DNA of 64,000 nucleotides from Candidatus Ornithomonoglobus intestinigallinarum. Lineage in GTDB: Bacteria > Bacillota > Clostridia > UBA1381. The position numbers and the translations under genes were made by a program. Below are positions 28,260 to 37,741 of this stretch, one piece after another. The notes under the pieces were generated by a model that saw only the letters and a list, made by a program, of their open reading frames with translations, made no database searches and was not told the DNA's origin. Every line of letters begins with the position of its first letter. Within the stretch, counting starts at the first letter, position 1. The stretch lies in NCBI GenBank assembly GCA_018715365.1, contig DVLU01000028.1, positions 1 through 64,000 of the forward strand, read 5' to 3'.

Positions 28260-28450
28260 CGGAACAGGAGTTTTATCATTTGATGCAAGGCGCAGTAGCG
28301 GGCAGTCATCATCATCTGGAGATATTACTGGAGATGTATATGCCTCTTATAAACAAATACAGCCGTATCAATAATGTATTGGATGAAGATTTGAAACAAT
28401 ACATAATGATGCACATTGCATTAAATATTTCAAAATTCACAATCGAATAA
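28256..28450 (+). CDS. Conjugative-transposon helix-turn-helix protein
   Basis: EFYHLMQGAVAGSHHHLEILLEMYMPLINKYSRINNVLDEDLKQYIMMHIALNISKF; ATGA-type overlap with sigma-like gene, as in Tn916-type ICEs. Confidence 0.75.
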   Translation: MTEQEFYHLMQGAVAGSHHHLEILLEMYMPLINKYSRINNVLDEDLKQYIMMHIALNISKFTIE

Positions 28451-28796
28451 ACCGAGCAGCCTCAGAAAATTTCTGGGGCTGTTTTTTTAAAAGCAAAATA
28501 TGCGGCTTTTTGAAAACGTGATTATATATAAAGACATCCCAATGCAGCTTGAAAATTGAATATCGAATCTTGCCGGTACGTTCCCTGCCGGTGAGCGGCT
28601 ATCCGTCTGCGTGGCAGGCAGAAACATGAGCACTTATATATGGATGGCTACCATATAACGCGATGACAAGGCAGGGCTATAATGATACTTCCGTAAAACG
28701 CGGCTCGGCCACAGAGAAGGCGGAGAGATGAGATTTCTATGGACCTGTTCGCTGCAGGCGCCGGGAAGATATATTTTATGTTGAGGAGGATATAAA

Positions 28797-28991
28797 ATGA
28801 AAGAGGTTCCTATTTGGGAAAAAAGCAATTTAACTCTTGAAGAAGCTGCCGCTTATTCAGGAATTGGAATAAACAAATTACGAAAATTAACCGATCGTGA
28901 AGATTGTGACTTTGTGTTGTGGATAGGGACAAAGCGTTTGGTTAAAAGAAAGAAATTAGATGAATATATTGAAAAGATATATTCAATTTAG
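28797..28991 (+). CDS. xis: Excisionase (Tn916 Xis-like)
   Basis: MKEVPIWEKSNLTLEEAAAYSGIGINKLRKLTDREDCDFVLWIGTKRLVKRKKLDEYIEKIYSI. Confidence 0.92.
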   Translation: MKEVPIWEKSNLTLEEAAAYSGIGINKLRKLTDREDCDFVLWIGTKRLVKRKKLDEYIEKIYSI

Positions 28992-29097
28992 CACTATCGC
29001 ATGGAAAAGAGGACTTGATTATTTCTCGTAATTATGGTATACTTATAAAATAGATATAGTTACTTTTCAATGTGATAGTTGAAAAGGAGCTGATTTT

Positions 29098-30348
29098 ATG
29101 CAGACTACAAAGAAAGGAAAGGGTAGTAGGAGGTTAGATAAAGACAGATTAACACTTCGTAAAGGAGAGACACAGAGGAAAGACGGTACATATGACTATC
29201 GCTGGACAACTGCTGATGGCAAACGCCATTCTATTTATGCAAAAACTCTTGAAGAGTTGCGTGAAAGAGAAGCAGATATTGAAGTTGATAAGCATGATGG
29301 TATAAAAACCGAAATTCGTAGGATCACGGTCAATGATATTTTTGATATATGGTGTGATTTGAAACGAGGATTAAAGAACAATACTCTCCAAAACTATAAG
29401 TATATGTACAACATGTTTGTTCGTAAAAGTTTTGGCAAAATGCGAATTGCTACTGTTAAGAAATCAGATGTAAAGCGGTTTTATAATACTTTGGCAGATG
29501 GACAGATATTAAAAGTTTCGACAATTGATACTGTTCATAATATTTTGCATCAGATCTTCAATTTAGCAGTTGATGACGGATATCTTCGTATGAATCCAAC
29601 AGACAACATGTTAAAAGAGCTAAAGCAATCGCATAACTTTTCGGTGGAAAAAAGAAAGGCTCTGACAATTGATGAGCAACGTCTTTTCATTGAGTTTTTA
29701 CAACAAAATGTTCGATATCATCATTGGTACCCGGTTTTTGCAATTATGCTTGGTACGGGTATGAGAGTGGGAGAAATTACAGGGTTGCGTTGGTGTGATA
29801 TTGATTTAGAGGAAGGCATGATAAATATCAATCACACATTAGTATACTATAATGATGGTATTAACAAAGGTTGCACTTTCCATATAAATTCTCCTAAAAC
29901 AAAAGCAGGCGAGAGAATCATTCCTATGTTGGATTTTGTTAAAGAAGCTTTTCTACTTGAGCAAGAATATCAAAAGGAAGCTGGTCTTGTTTGTAATGCA
30001 ATGATTGATTGTTATACGGATTTTATATTTATCAATCGATTTGGATATGTCCAGCATCAAGGAACCTTAAATAAAGCAATTAAAAGGATTATTCGCGATT
30101 GCAATGATGAAGTGTTATTAGAGGGCAACCCAAACGCAGTTTTACTCCCTCCATTTAGTTGTCATTCTTTGAGACATACATTTACAACCCGCTTGTGTGA
30201 GGCTGGTATAAATGTGAAGGTTATCCAAGATGTACTTGGTCACAAAGATATATCGACGACGATGAATATCTATGCTGATGTCACAAAAGATATGAAACAA
30301 AAAGAATTTGGATCAGTGGAGGAATACTTCGGCAAATATATTGTATGA
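29098..30348 (+). CDS. int: Tyrosine recombinase/integrase (Tn916 Int-like)
   Basis: TGMRVGEITGLRWCDID...LPPFSCHSLRHTFTTRLCEAGINVKVIQDVLGHKDISTTMNIYADVTKD: RHRY catalytic set; follows xis. Confidence 0.95.
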   Translation: MQTTKKGKGSRRLDKDRLTLRKGETQRKDGTYDYRWTTADGKRHSIYAKTLEELREREADIEVDKHDGIKTEIRRITVNDIFDIWCDLKRGLKNNTLQNYKYMYNMFVRKSFGKMRIATVKKSDVKRFYNTLADGQILKVSTIDTVHNILHQIFNLAVDDGYLRMNPTDNMLKELKQSHNFSVEKRKALTIDEQRLFIEFLQQNVRYHHWYPVFAIMLGTGMRVGEITGLRWCDIDLEEGMININHTLVYYNDGINKGCTFHINSPKTKAGERIIPMLDFVKEAFLLEQEYQKEAGLVCNAMIDCYTDFIFINRFGYVQHQGTLNKAIKRIIRDCNDEVLLEGNPNAVLLPPFSCHSLRHTFTTRLCEAGINVKVIQDVLGHKDISTTMNIYADVTKDMKQKEFGSVEEYFGKYIV

Positions 30349-30353
30349 CCTCA

Positions 30354-30383
30354 TACGCCAATTTACGCCAAACTTTACGCCAA
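30354..30383 (+). repeat. Three direct TACGCCAA repeats just after int (candidate arm-type Int sites)
   Basis: TACGCCAA at 30354-30361, 30364-30371, 30376-30383; near-match inverted copy ATGGCGTA at 30440-30447. Confidence 0.6.
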
Positions 30384-30599
30384 TTCTCCTGGTATTTATA
30401 AAAAGACATGTAGAGTTATACTGGCTAAGAACAGAAAAAATGGCGTAACTACAGGGTTTTAAACAATTATGAAAAGATATGAAATTGTGGGGAATATATT
30501 CCCCACAATGAAGCCGATTGAGAAGTAAGGCGTGAAAAACCCTGTGTTTATGCGGGTTTTCTTCCGAGCAGTGAATTTTAAAGCAAAATAACATCAAAG

Positions 30600-30634
30600 C
30601 AGCGCTTGAGACGTATATCAAGCGCTGTTTTTTT
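30600..30634 (+). terminator. Intrinsic terminator
   Basis: CAGCGCTTGA..ATCAAGCGCTG TTTTTTT. Confidence 0.7.
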
Positions 30635-30830
30635 GCGGATGTGATACGTAATGTCGCACATAATCGACTTCCGCACAAAGAGTGTGCATCAATTTTCTTT
30701 CGCGTATTGAAAAACGAGAGTGTTTATAGTATAATATAAAATGTTATGTTAAAATATTATGTTTTAGCTTGCTTTGGCGAGAGGTTTAAAATAAAATTGA
30801 TGATACGGGCGAAATGAGGTGAAGTGAGGT

Positions 30831-32138
30831 ATGGCCGGCACTAAAAGCGCAGACGAATTGCTCGGCATGAATTTGAACATTCCCGACTATCAAAGACCGT
30901 ACAAGTGGGGTATCCGAAATATTGATGAATTATTTCTCGATATTACAAAAGCTATTAGTGATGCGGACAGATACAAGGCTGATGGGATCGAGTTTAAGTA
31001 TCGCATAGGGACAATAATATTACATAAAGAAGGCAGCAGATACAATATCGTTGACGGGCAGCAAAGGATTATTTCTTTGGTGCTTCTGAAAAAATGTATT
31101 GACCCGGAGTTTGAATGTTCCGTTACGGAAAAAGTTTTTACAAATAAAACTACTCAATATAATATTCACCGCAACTATACGTTTATCAGAGAATGGTTCT
31201 CCTTGAAAAGCGATGATGTGAAAAAAGAGTTTATTCGCGCCTTTGAGAAGATTTTGGAGGTTGTTGTCTTTTGCGTGGACAAAGAAACCGAGGCATTTCA
31301 GCTTTTTGACTCTCAGAATACAAGAGGGAAGGCATTAGACCCTCACGACCTCCTGAAAGCATATCATCTCCGGGAAATGAAAAAATATCCTTACGAAATG
31401 GAGCGCGCCGTTACTAAGTGGGAAGCGAAAGATCCCGTTAAAATCAAGGAGCTTTTTGACTTGTACTTATTCCCGATACGGAATTGGAGCAGAGGAAATA
31501 AAAGCAAGCCCTTCACCGCCAAGGAAATTGACGCCTATAAGGGTATTACGGAGGGATCGGCATATTCCTATGCAAGACGGACAAGCAAGGCGATGCCTTG
31601 TTTCCAGATTACAGAACCTTTTATAGCGGGAAATGATTTTTTTGAGATGGTTGAGCACTATATGTATCTCCTGCGGGATATTAAATCCGAAATATGCAGT
31701 AATCCTCGTTTCAGAGAAATTAAACGAGTCCTTTGCGGCGGCGGGGAGGTTGATTCTCCGGAAGATATGGATAAGGCGAGGCTTGGCTCCGCCGGTTTCG
31801 GATACACAAAAAATCTGTTTTATTGTGCGCTGCTTTGTTATTACGATAAGTTTCATAATTTTGACGAAATGGCAGTCAAAAAACTGTTCACTTGGGCGTT
31901 CATGCTTCGCGTGGATATGAAAAACCTGGGGTTTGACAGCGTAAACAAATATGCCGTCGGCGATAAAAATTCGAGATATACAAATAAGATCGGAATTTTT
32001 TCGGAGATCAGCTTTGCCCGTATGCACCATGAAATCTCCGGTTTGCAGATACAGGTACGCCGTAATCCGGATAACGGAAAATGGGAAGAGCTGTACAACA
32101 CGATCAAGGAAATCAACGGATACGGAGGTGCACAATGA
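30831..32138 (+). CDS. DUF262-family protein (GmrS-like)
   Basis: LNIPDYQRPYKWGIRNIDELFLDI; RYNIVDGQQRIISLVLL (DGQQR motif); FQLFDSQNTRGKALDPHDLLKAYHLR. Confidence 0.88.
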   Translation: MAGTKSADELLGMNLNIPDYQRPYKWGIRNIDELFLDITKAISDADRYKADGIEFKYRIGTIILHKEGSRYNIVDGQQRIISLVLLKKCIDPEFECSVTEKVFTNKTTQYNIHRNYTFIREWFSLKSDDVKKEFIRAFEKILEVVVFCVDKETEAFQLFDSQNTRGKALDPHDLLKAYHLREMKKYPYEMERAVTKWEAKDPVKIKELFDLYLFPIRNWSRGNKSKPFTAKEIDAYKGITEGSAYSYARRTSKAMPCFQITEPFIAGNDFFEMVEHYMYLLRDIKSEICSNPRFREIKRVLCGGGEVDSPEDMDKARLGSAGFGYTKNLFYCALLCYYDKFHNFDEMAVKKLFTWAFMLRVDMKNLGFDSVNKYAVGDKNSRYTNKIGIFSEISFARMHHEISGLQIQVRRNPDNGKWEELYNTIKEINGYGGAQ

Positions 32139-34099
32139 GCAATTCAATACCCGAGCTTCATATTATCGATGAGAACGATAATAATATCTTCGACACCGAT
32201 ACGGAGTACATTATCCCGCTGTATCAGCGGGCTTATGCCTGGGAAGATAAGCAGCTGACACAATTGGTTGAGGACATAAAAGATGTTTCCGAAGCTGCAA
32301 ATTACTACATGGGCTCTTTGATTGTTTCAAAACAAAACGGAAGATATGAAGTTGTTGACGGTCAGCAGCGTCTTACTTCCCTGTATTTGCTGTTGAACTG
32401 TCTTGGGATAAAAACAAAACCGACGCTTACTTTTGCCTGCAGAGAAAAGTCGAATTATACGTTGAGAAATATCGAAGAAATCATCCTTGACAATCGCAGC
32501 AAATTGGATACGGACAGGATCGAGCCGAGCATACAACGGGGAATAAAGATACTGTCTCAAGAGCTGGGACGAGATGATTTTGATAAAGAAGCTTTTATCA
32601 AGAAACTGGCGAAGGTCGTTATCTGCAGAATTGAGGTGCCGGAAAAAACAGATCTTAACCGCTATTTTGAAATAATGAACACAAGAGGCGAACAATTGGA
32701 GCAGCATGATATTTTGAAAGCTGAGCTTATGGGCTATCTTAATGATGCTGCGGATAAAAGCCTGTTTGCCAAAATATGGGACGCCTGCAGTGATATGACG
32801 GGATATGTTCAGATGCACTTCACCGGCAAAAACAATACATTGCGAGAGCTTATATTTGGTCCCGGCCGGAACGATATGCCGCCGGGCAGCTGGCAGGAAT
32901 ATAAAAAAGCGATAAATGGAGCGGCAGAAGAAACAACCGGAAAGCGTATTTGCGATTTGATCGCTGAAAATTTCGAAATCGAAGACGATGAAGGGTACGT
33001 TAAAGGCGATGAGGGCGATGTTCGCGTGCGGTTTGAAAGTGTTATTGAATTTCCGTATTTTCTGCTGCACACGCTGAAAGTATATGTGGCTCTTAATGGA
33101 ATAAGACATGAGCACGCAGGAGCAAAAATTACGGATGAACTTTCGGATGACAAGAAACTTCCGGATGCTTTTAAGAGAGTTCTCTTGCATGGCGTTTCCG
33201 ATAGCGGTAAGGCTGCGGACGATAAAGAAAATTTTGCCCGCACCTTTATAGTCTGCCTGCTAAGGACTCGATTCCTGTTTGATAAATATATCATTAAGAG
33301 AGAGTACGCAAACGATAGCTCCGAAGGGGAATGGAGCCTTAAAAGCCTCTATGTTTCCGGGAAGCGATCAGAAAAGAAGGCGTATTACAGCAACACCAAG
33401 TTCACAAAAGATGGCCGGTGGGATAAAACAAACGATTGGCTGACCAAAAAAAACATCATGATGCAGTCTGCACTGCGTGTTTCTTATACTTCGCCAAAGG
33501 CAATGCATTGGATCACAAAGCTGCTTATTTGGCTCTCCGAGAACGGCTGTGAGCGCATAAGCAACGGTGATTTGGAACGATATAATGAAGTTTCGGAGGG
33601 CATCGCCGTTGATGCGGTCAAGGAAAACTTCTTCAATGCTTGCGATAAAGACAGCTATGCGATGGGCGTAAACACACCGCATATTGTTTTCAACTATCTT
33701 GATTACCTGCTTTGGAAGCAAGCCCCGGAAAAATATAGCGATTTTGTATTTGAATTCAGAAATTCCGTTGAGCATTGGTATCCGCAAAATCCCTCCGATT
33801 TTGAATCGTGGAAAGACGGCGTTGACCGATTCGGGAATCTTTGTATCATTCAGCGAAATGTCAACGCCAGGTTTTCCAATATATCTCCGGAGGCAAAAAG
33901 CAAATTTGAAGATATAATTGCAAAAGGAAGTATCAAGCTTCGCATTATGAGCGAGCTTACCGAAAAGAACGGAGAAAAAGCTGCCAGGCTTTATTGGAAA
34001 GAAACTGCATGCAGAGTTCACGAAGAAGAAATGATCGGCTGTTTGAAAGCGGCGTGCCGGCAGTATGATGCTGAAACAGGCTCCGAAATGATGACGTGA
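32135..34099 (+). CDS. DUF262 + DUF1524 (HNH-like) protein (GmrSD-like)
   Basis: YIIPLYQRAYAWEDKQLTQLVEDI; RYEVVDGQQRLTSLYLLL; FEIMNTRGEQLEQHDILKAELM; FRNSVEHWYPQNP...FGNLCIIQRNVNARFSN (DUF1524). ATGA overlap with upstream gene. Confidence 0.9.
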   Translation: MSNSIPELHIIDENDNNIFDTDTEYIIPLYQRAYAWEDKQLTQLVEDIKDVSEAANYYMGSLIVSKQNGRYEVVDGQQRLTSLYLLLNCLGIKTKPTLTFACREKSNYTLRNIEEIILDNRSKLDTDRIEPSIQRGIKILSQELGRDDFDKEAFIKKLAKVVICRIEVPEKTDLNRYFEIMNTRGEQLEQHDILKAELMGYLNDAADKSLFAKIWDACSDMTGYVQMHFTGKNNTLRELIFGPGRNDMPPGSWQEYKKAINGAAEETTGKRICDLIAENFEIEDDEGYVKGDEGDVRVRFESVIEFPYFLLHTLKVYVALNGIRHEHAGAKITDELSDDKKLPDAFKRVLLHGVSDSGKAADDKENFARTFIVCLLRTRFLFDKYIIKREYANDSSEGEWSLKSLYVSGKRSEKKAYYSNTKFTKDGRWDKTNDWLTKKNIMMQSALRVSYTSPKAMHWITKLLIWLSENGCERISNGDLERYNEVSEGIAVDAVKENFFNACDKDSYAMGVNTPHIVFNYLDYLLWKQAPEKYSDFVFEFRNSVEHWYPQNPSDFESWKDGVDRFGNLCIIQRNVNARFSNISPEAKSKFEDIIAKGSIKLRIMSELTEKNGEKAARLYWKETACRVHEEEMIGCLKAACRQYDAETGSEMMT

Positions 34100-34186
34100 T
34101 CCGAGTGGTTTTTTCTCAAAAACAACCGTGCGATTCTTAATGCGTTGGGTACAAAACATTACCGGCGCGATGAAATGCGGGGAATG

Positions 34187-34226
34187 AAAAAGGCCGTTTT
34201 GAGCGATCTGCTCAAAACGGCTTTTT
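34187..34226. terminator. Bidirectional intrinsic terminator between DUF262 operon and tRNA
   Basis: AAAAAGGCCGTTTTGAGC-gatct-GCTCAAAACGGCTTTTT. Confidence 0.8.
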
Positions 34227-34301
34227 GGAGCTGGTAATGGGACTCGAACCCGCGGCCTGCTCATTACGAATGAGCTGCTCTACCAACTGAGCTATACCAG
34301 C
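34226..34301 (-). tRNA. tRNA-Thr (anticodon CGT)
   Basis: GCTGGTATAGCTCAGTTGGTAGAGCAGCTCATTCGTAATGAGCAGGCCGCGGGTTCGAGTCCCATTACCAGCTCCA: cloverleaf with 7-bp acceptor, loop TTCGTAA, encoded CCA. Confidence 0.95.
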
Positions 34302-34343
34302 ATATCCGGGAGCGCGTATGCTCTCCCGATTAAATTCTATTTA

Positions 34344-34517
34344 TCAATACTTTCTTTTCCTTGCAGCTTCGGACTTCTTCTTACGCTTAACGCTCGGCTT
34401 TTCATAATGCTCGCGTTTTCTGATTTCCGACATAACGCCCGATTTTGCACATTGGCGTTTGAACCTACGTAATGCGCTGTCCAAGGATTCGTTATCTTTT
34501 ACTCTTACTTCAGACAC
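34344..34517 (-). CDS. rpsU: 30S ribosomal protein S21 (GTG start)
   Basis: [56 protein letters not shown]. Confidence 0.95.
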   Translation of the reverse strand: MSEVRVKDNESLDSALRRFKRQCAKSGVMSEIRKREHYEKPSVKRKKKSEAARKRKY

Positions 34518-34704
34518 TTTTATCCCTCCCTCCGGCAAGTCAGGTTTTGAAACAGACTTGATGGATTTTCCGTCATGCAGGAGCCGGTCCAAAATCTGCC
34601 CATGCAACGTATCTATTATACTATACTTTGCATATAGTTGTCAAGATGTTTTTTAATATTTTTGATAAAAAATATTAAAAATCGCTGCCGGCGGCGTAAA
34701 CGCC

Positions 34705-34947
34705 TTACGCGGAGAGGACAACAAGCGCCATTGTTGTAATGAGGAACAGTATGGCAAGCGTCGTTGTAATCTTAATGTACATGGCTTCCTTTGTGGTTCC
34801 GCCGTTATGCTTGAAGAACGAATCGCCCATATCCGACGATGCACCCTGTATGCCGCGCATACCGGGATCTTTGCCCTCCTGCACAAGAACGATGAATATA
34901 AGTAAAAGCGTTACGATTATGTGTATTACGAGCAATACATTCTGCAC
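34705..34947 (-). CDS. secG: Preprotein translocase subunit SecG
   Basis: MQNVLLVIHIIVTLLLIFIVLVQEGKDPGM...DSFFKHNGGTTKEAMYIKITTTLAILFLITTMALVVLSA. Confidence 0.92.
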   Translation of the reverse strand: MQNVLLVIHIIVTLLLIFIVLVQEGKDPGMRGIQGASSDMGDSFFKHNGGTTKEAMYIKITTTLAILFLITTMALVVLSA

Positions 34948-35057
34948 AAAAACAACCTCCTTTATCGCAAATATACATCATACCAATCTATTATACCACA
35001 AATCTGAGAATTTACAAGATGTTTTTTGAAATTTTTTTAATTTTTTTTGAAAAAATT

Positions 35058-35579
35058 TTATGCGCCGCAAAAAAGCCTTACGGCCCACACGGCTCCGACG
35101 GCCGCGGCGGCGTCGCAGGTAAGTGCGATTGCCAAAATTTTCCCCGTGGATTTTGCGCGAGTTTTGGCGTAGTAGACAGATATGCAGTAGAGAGTTGTTT
35201 CGGTGGAGCCCATAATGACGGAAGCGGCTTTCCCCGTGAAGCTGTCGGCGCCGTATGTGTTCAATATATCGGCAAGCAGCCCGATGGAGCCGCCGCCGGA
35301 AACGGGGCGAAGCAGCGCTATCGGCAAAACGTCCGCCGGTATTCCGGCGGCGTCCGCAAGCGGCGAGAGCAGGCGCGTTATAAGGCCGAGCGCGCCGGAT
35401 GCACGGAGCATCGATGATGCCGTCATTATACATAGGAGCGCGGGGAAAATGCTTTTTATCATCGAAAGCCCGCTGCCCGCGCCGTTGATAAACGCGCCGT
35501 AGGCGTTTTTGCGGCGCACGGCCGATAAAATCAAAACGGCTGCGATTATTCCCGGCATTATGTATTCCATAAACGTCAC
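35058..35579 (-). CDS. spmB: Spore maturation protein B-like (nucleoside recognition/Gate family)
   Basis: MPGIIAAVLILSAVRRKNAYGAFINGAGSGLSMIKSIFPALLCIMTASSMLRASGAL...RPVSGGGSIGLLADILNTYGADSFTGKAASVIMGSTETTLY. Confidence 0.88.
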   Translation of the reverse strand: MTFMEYIMPGIIAAVLILSAVRRKNAYGAFINGAGSGLSMIKSIFPALLCIMTASSMLRASGALGLITRLLSPLADAAGIPADVLPIALLRPVSGGGSIGLLADILNTYGADSFTGKAASVIMGSTETTLYCISVYYAKTRAKSTGKILAIALTCDAAAAVGAVWAVRLFCGA

Positions 35580-35783
35580 CTCCGCTTTTTATGCGCGCAG
35601 ATACTGCCTTGTATGCTCATATTAAAATATGCGGCATATCGTTCGTTTATGATTTTACATAGATTTTACACAGCACGGCATACAATTTTACATAAGCTCT
35701 GATATAATAAAAAAGAAGTAAAAAAATAGACAAAAGCGCCGGTTTTGTCGGCGCAGGGGACAATATTTAAAACGAGGTGCAAT

Positions 35784-37556
35784 ATGAATATTTTCAATCT
35801 GTTTGCTCTGTTCGGCGGACTGGCGATGTTTCTGTTCGGTATGAACATAATGGGAGACGGCCTTGAGAGGTTCGGCGGCGGAAAGCTTGAGAGGGTGCTT
35901 GAAAAGCTCACGTCAAACCCGATAAAGGGCGTGCTTTTGGGCGCGGCCGTAACGGGCGTTATACAGTCGTCGTCGGCAACGACCGTTATGGTTGTCGGCT
36001 TTGTAAACTCCGGTATTATGAAGCTGCGCCAGGCGATAGGCATTATAATGGGAGCAAACATAGGAACGACGGTTACGGCGTGGATACTGAGCCTTTCGGG
36101 AATAGAGGGCGAAAGCTTTGCCGTACAGTTCTGCAAGCCGGAAAACTTTACGCCGATACTTGCCGTTTTGGGCATTATATTTATAATGTTTGCAAAAAGC
36201 GACAAAAAGAAAAACATCGGTATGATACTGCTCGGCTTCACGATACTTATGTTCGGCATGAACACGATGTCGGACGCCGTAAGCGACCTTGGCGACGAGC
36301 CGTGGTTCGGCAATCTCTTTACGATGTTCACAAATCCCGTGTTCGGCGTGCTCACCGGAGCCATGCTCACGGCGATAATCCAGTCGTCATCGGCGTCGGT
36401 AGGTATTTTGCAGGCGCTTTCGGCAACGGGGCGCATAACGTTCGGCGCGGCGATACCGATTATAATGGGACAAAACATCGGAACGTGCGTTACGGCGCTG
36501 ATTTCGTGCGTGGGCGCAAACAAGAACGCAAAGCGTGCCGCAATGGTGCATCTCTATTTTAATATAATAGGAACGATACTGTTTTTGATATTGTTCTATG
36601 CCCTTAATTCCGCTATACATTTTGCGTTTGTTACGGAGCCGATAGACGAGTTTAAAATAGCCGTTGTCCACACGATATTTAACGTTATGACAACAGCGGT
36701 GCTGCTGCCGTTCAGCGCATGGCTTGAAAAGCTTGCCACAATTACGATACCCGACAAAAAGCACGAGGAGCAGCAGACCGTTGTGCTTGACGAGAGATTC
36801 CTCATTACGCCCTCATACGCTATAGAGCGCAGCATGACGCTTACGACGGATATGGCGTATATTGCGCAGGAGGCGTTTGAAACGGCGCTCAAATGCGTTG
36901 ACGACTTTTCCGATAAAAAGCTTAAGCTTGTTAAAGAGGACGAGGACAAAACGGACCGCTACGAGGATATGCTCGACACGTATCTTGTAAAGGTCAGCGG
37001 CAAGGATTTAAGCTATAAGGATTCGCAGAAGGTATCGCTTTTGCTTCACGCCATAGGCGACCTTGAGCAGATAACGGATTACGCGCTGAAGATCGCAACG
37101 CTCGGCGAGGAGATAAACAGTAAGAAGATAGTCTTTTCGGAAAAGGCAACCGAGGAGCTTGCCATTTTGAGAGCTGCCGTAACGGAAATACTGGAGCTTA
37201 CAATAACGGCGTTTGCGTCAGACGACAGACGCTCCGCCGAAAAGGTTGAGCCGCTTGAGGATTTGATAGACGAGCTTAAGGCGGAGCTTAAAACGCGCCA
37301 TATAAACCGTCTGCGCGACGGCAAGTGCACCGTTGAGCTTGGCTTTATCTTCTCCGACTTTATAAACAGCCTTGAAAAAATATCGGACTGCTGCTTAAAC
37401 GTTGCCGTTTCGATAATACAGCTTTCGGACGATAATTACGATACGCATCAGTATCTGAGCGACGAAAAGGAATCGAACGAGAAATATAAGGAACGCTATA
37501 ACGAATACTGCAAGAAGTATGCGTTGCCGTTCTCGAAATCTGGAATAGGAAATTAA
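35784..37556 (+). CDS. Na+/phosphate cotransporter with PhoU-like C-terminal domain
   Basis: LFALFGGLAMFLFGMNIMGDGLERFGGGKLERVLEKLTSNPIKGVLLGAAVTGVIQSSSATTVMVVGFVN; second QSSSAS repeat. Confidence 0.92.
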   Translation: MNIFNLFALFGGLAMFLFGMNIMGDGLERFGGGKLERVLEKLTSNPIKGVLLGAAVTGVIQSSSATTVMVVGFVNSGIMKLRQAIGIIMGANIGTTVTAWILSLSGIEGESFAVQFCKPENFTPILAVLGIIFIMFAKSDKKKNIGMILLGFTILMFGMNTMSDAVSDLGDEPWFGNLFTMFTNPVFGVLTGAMLTAIIQSSSASVGILQALSATGRITFGAAIPIIMGQNIGTCVTALISCVGANKNAKRAAMVHLYFNIIGTILFLILFYALNSAIHFAFVTEPIDEFKIAVVHTIFNVMTTAVLLPFSAWLEKLATITIPDKKHEEQQTVVLDERFLITPSYAIERSMTLTTDMAYIAQEAFETALKCVDDFSDKKLKLVKEDEDKTDRYEDMLDTYLVKVSGKDLSYKDSQKVSLLLHAIGDLEQITDYALKIATLGEEINSKKIVFSEKATEELAILRAAVTEILELTITAFASDDRRSAEKVEPLEDLIDELKAELKTRHINRLRDGKCTVELGFIFSDFINSLEKISDCCLNVAVSIIQLSDDNYDTHQYLSDEKESNEKYKERYNEYCKKYALPFSKSGIGN

Positions 37557-37597
37557 CCGAATAAAAATAAGTGGCTGTCGCTTTCAGCGCAGATCGC

Positions 37598-37676
37598 CAA
37601 ACAGCTAAAGCTGTTTGACTACAAACAAAACGCACCGCTCGGAGTACCAAATGTACGCCGTCGGGTGCGTTTTGTT
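37598..37676. repeat. Two adjacent perfect inverted repeats
   Basis: CAAACAGCT-aa-AGCTGTTTG (37598-37617) and AACAAAACGCACC...GGTGCGTTTTGTT (37624-37676). Confidence 0.7.
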
Positions 37677-37708
37677 CGTTCTGCATCTGAAATCGAGCAG
37701 CCTTGATT

Positions 37709-37741
37709 TTATTATTATTATTATTATTATTATTGTTATTA
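37709..37741. repeat. Trinucleotide microsatellite (TTA)8-TTG-(TTA)2 at the 3' end of fba
   Basis: Read directly; on the minus strand it is a ladder of in-frame TAA codons. Confidence 0.9.

Noticed and set aside
28256-28450. Possible separate toxin gene
   Set aside because: Position and sequence fit the standard small HTH protein downstream of the sigma-like gene in Tn916-type elements.
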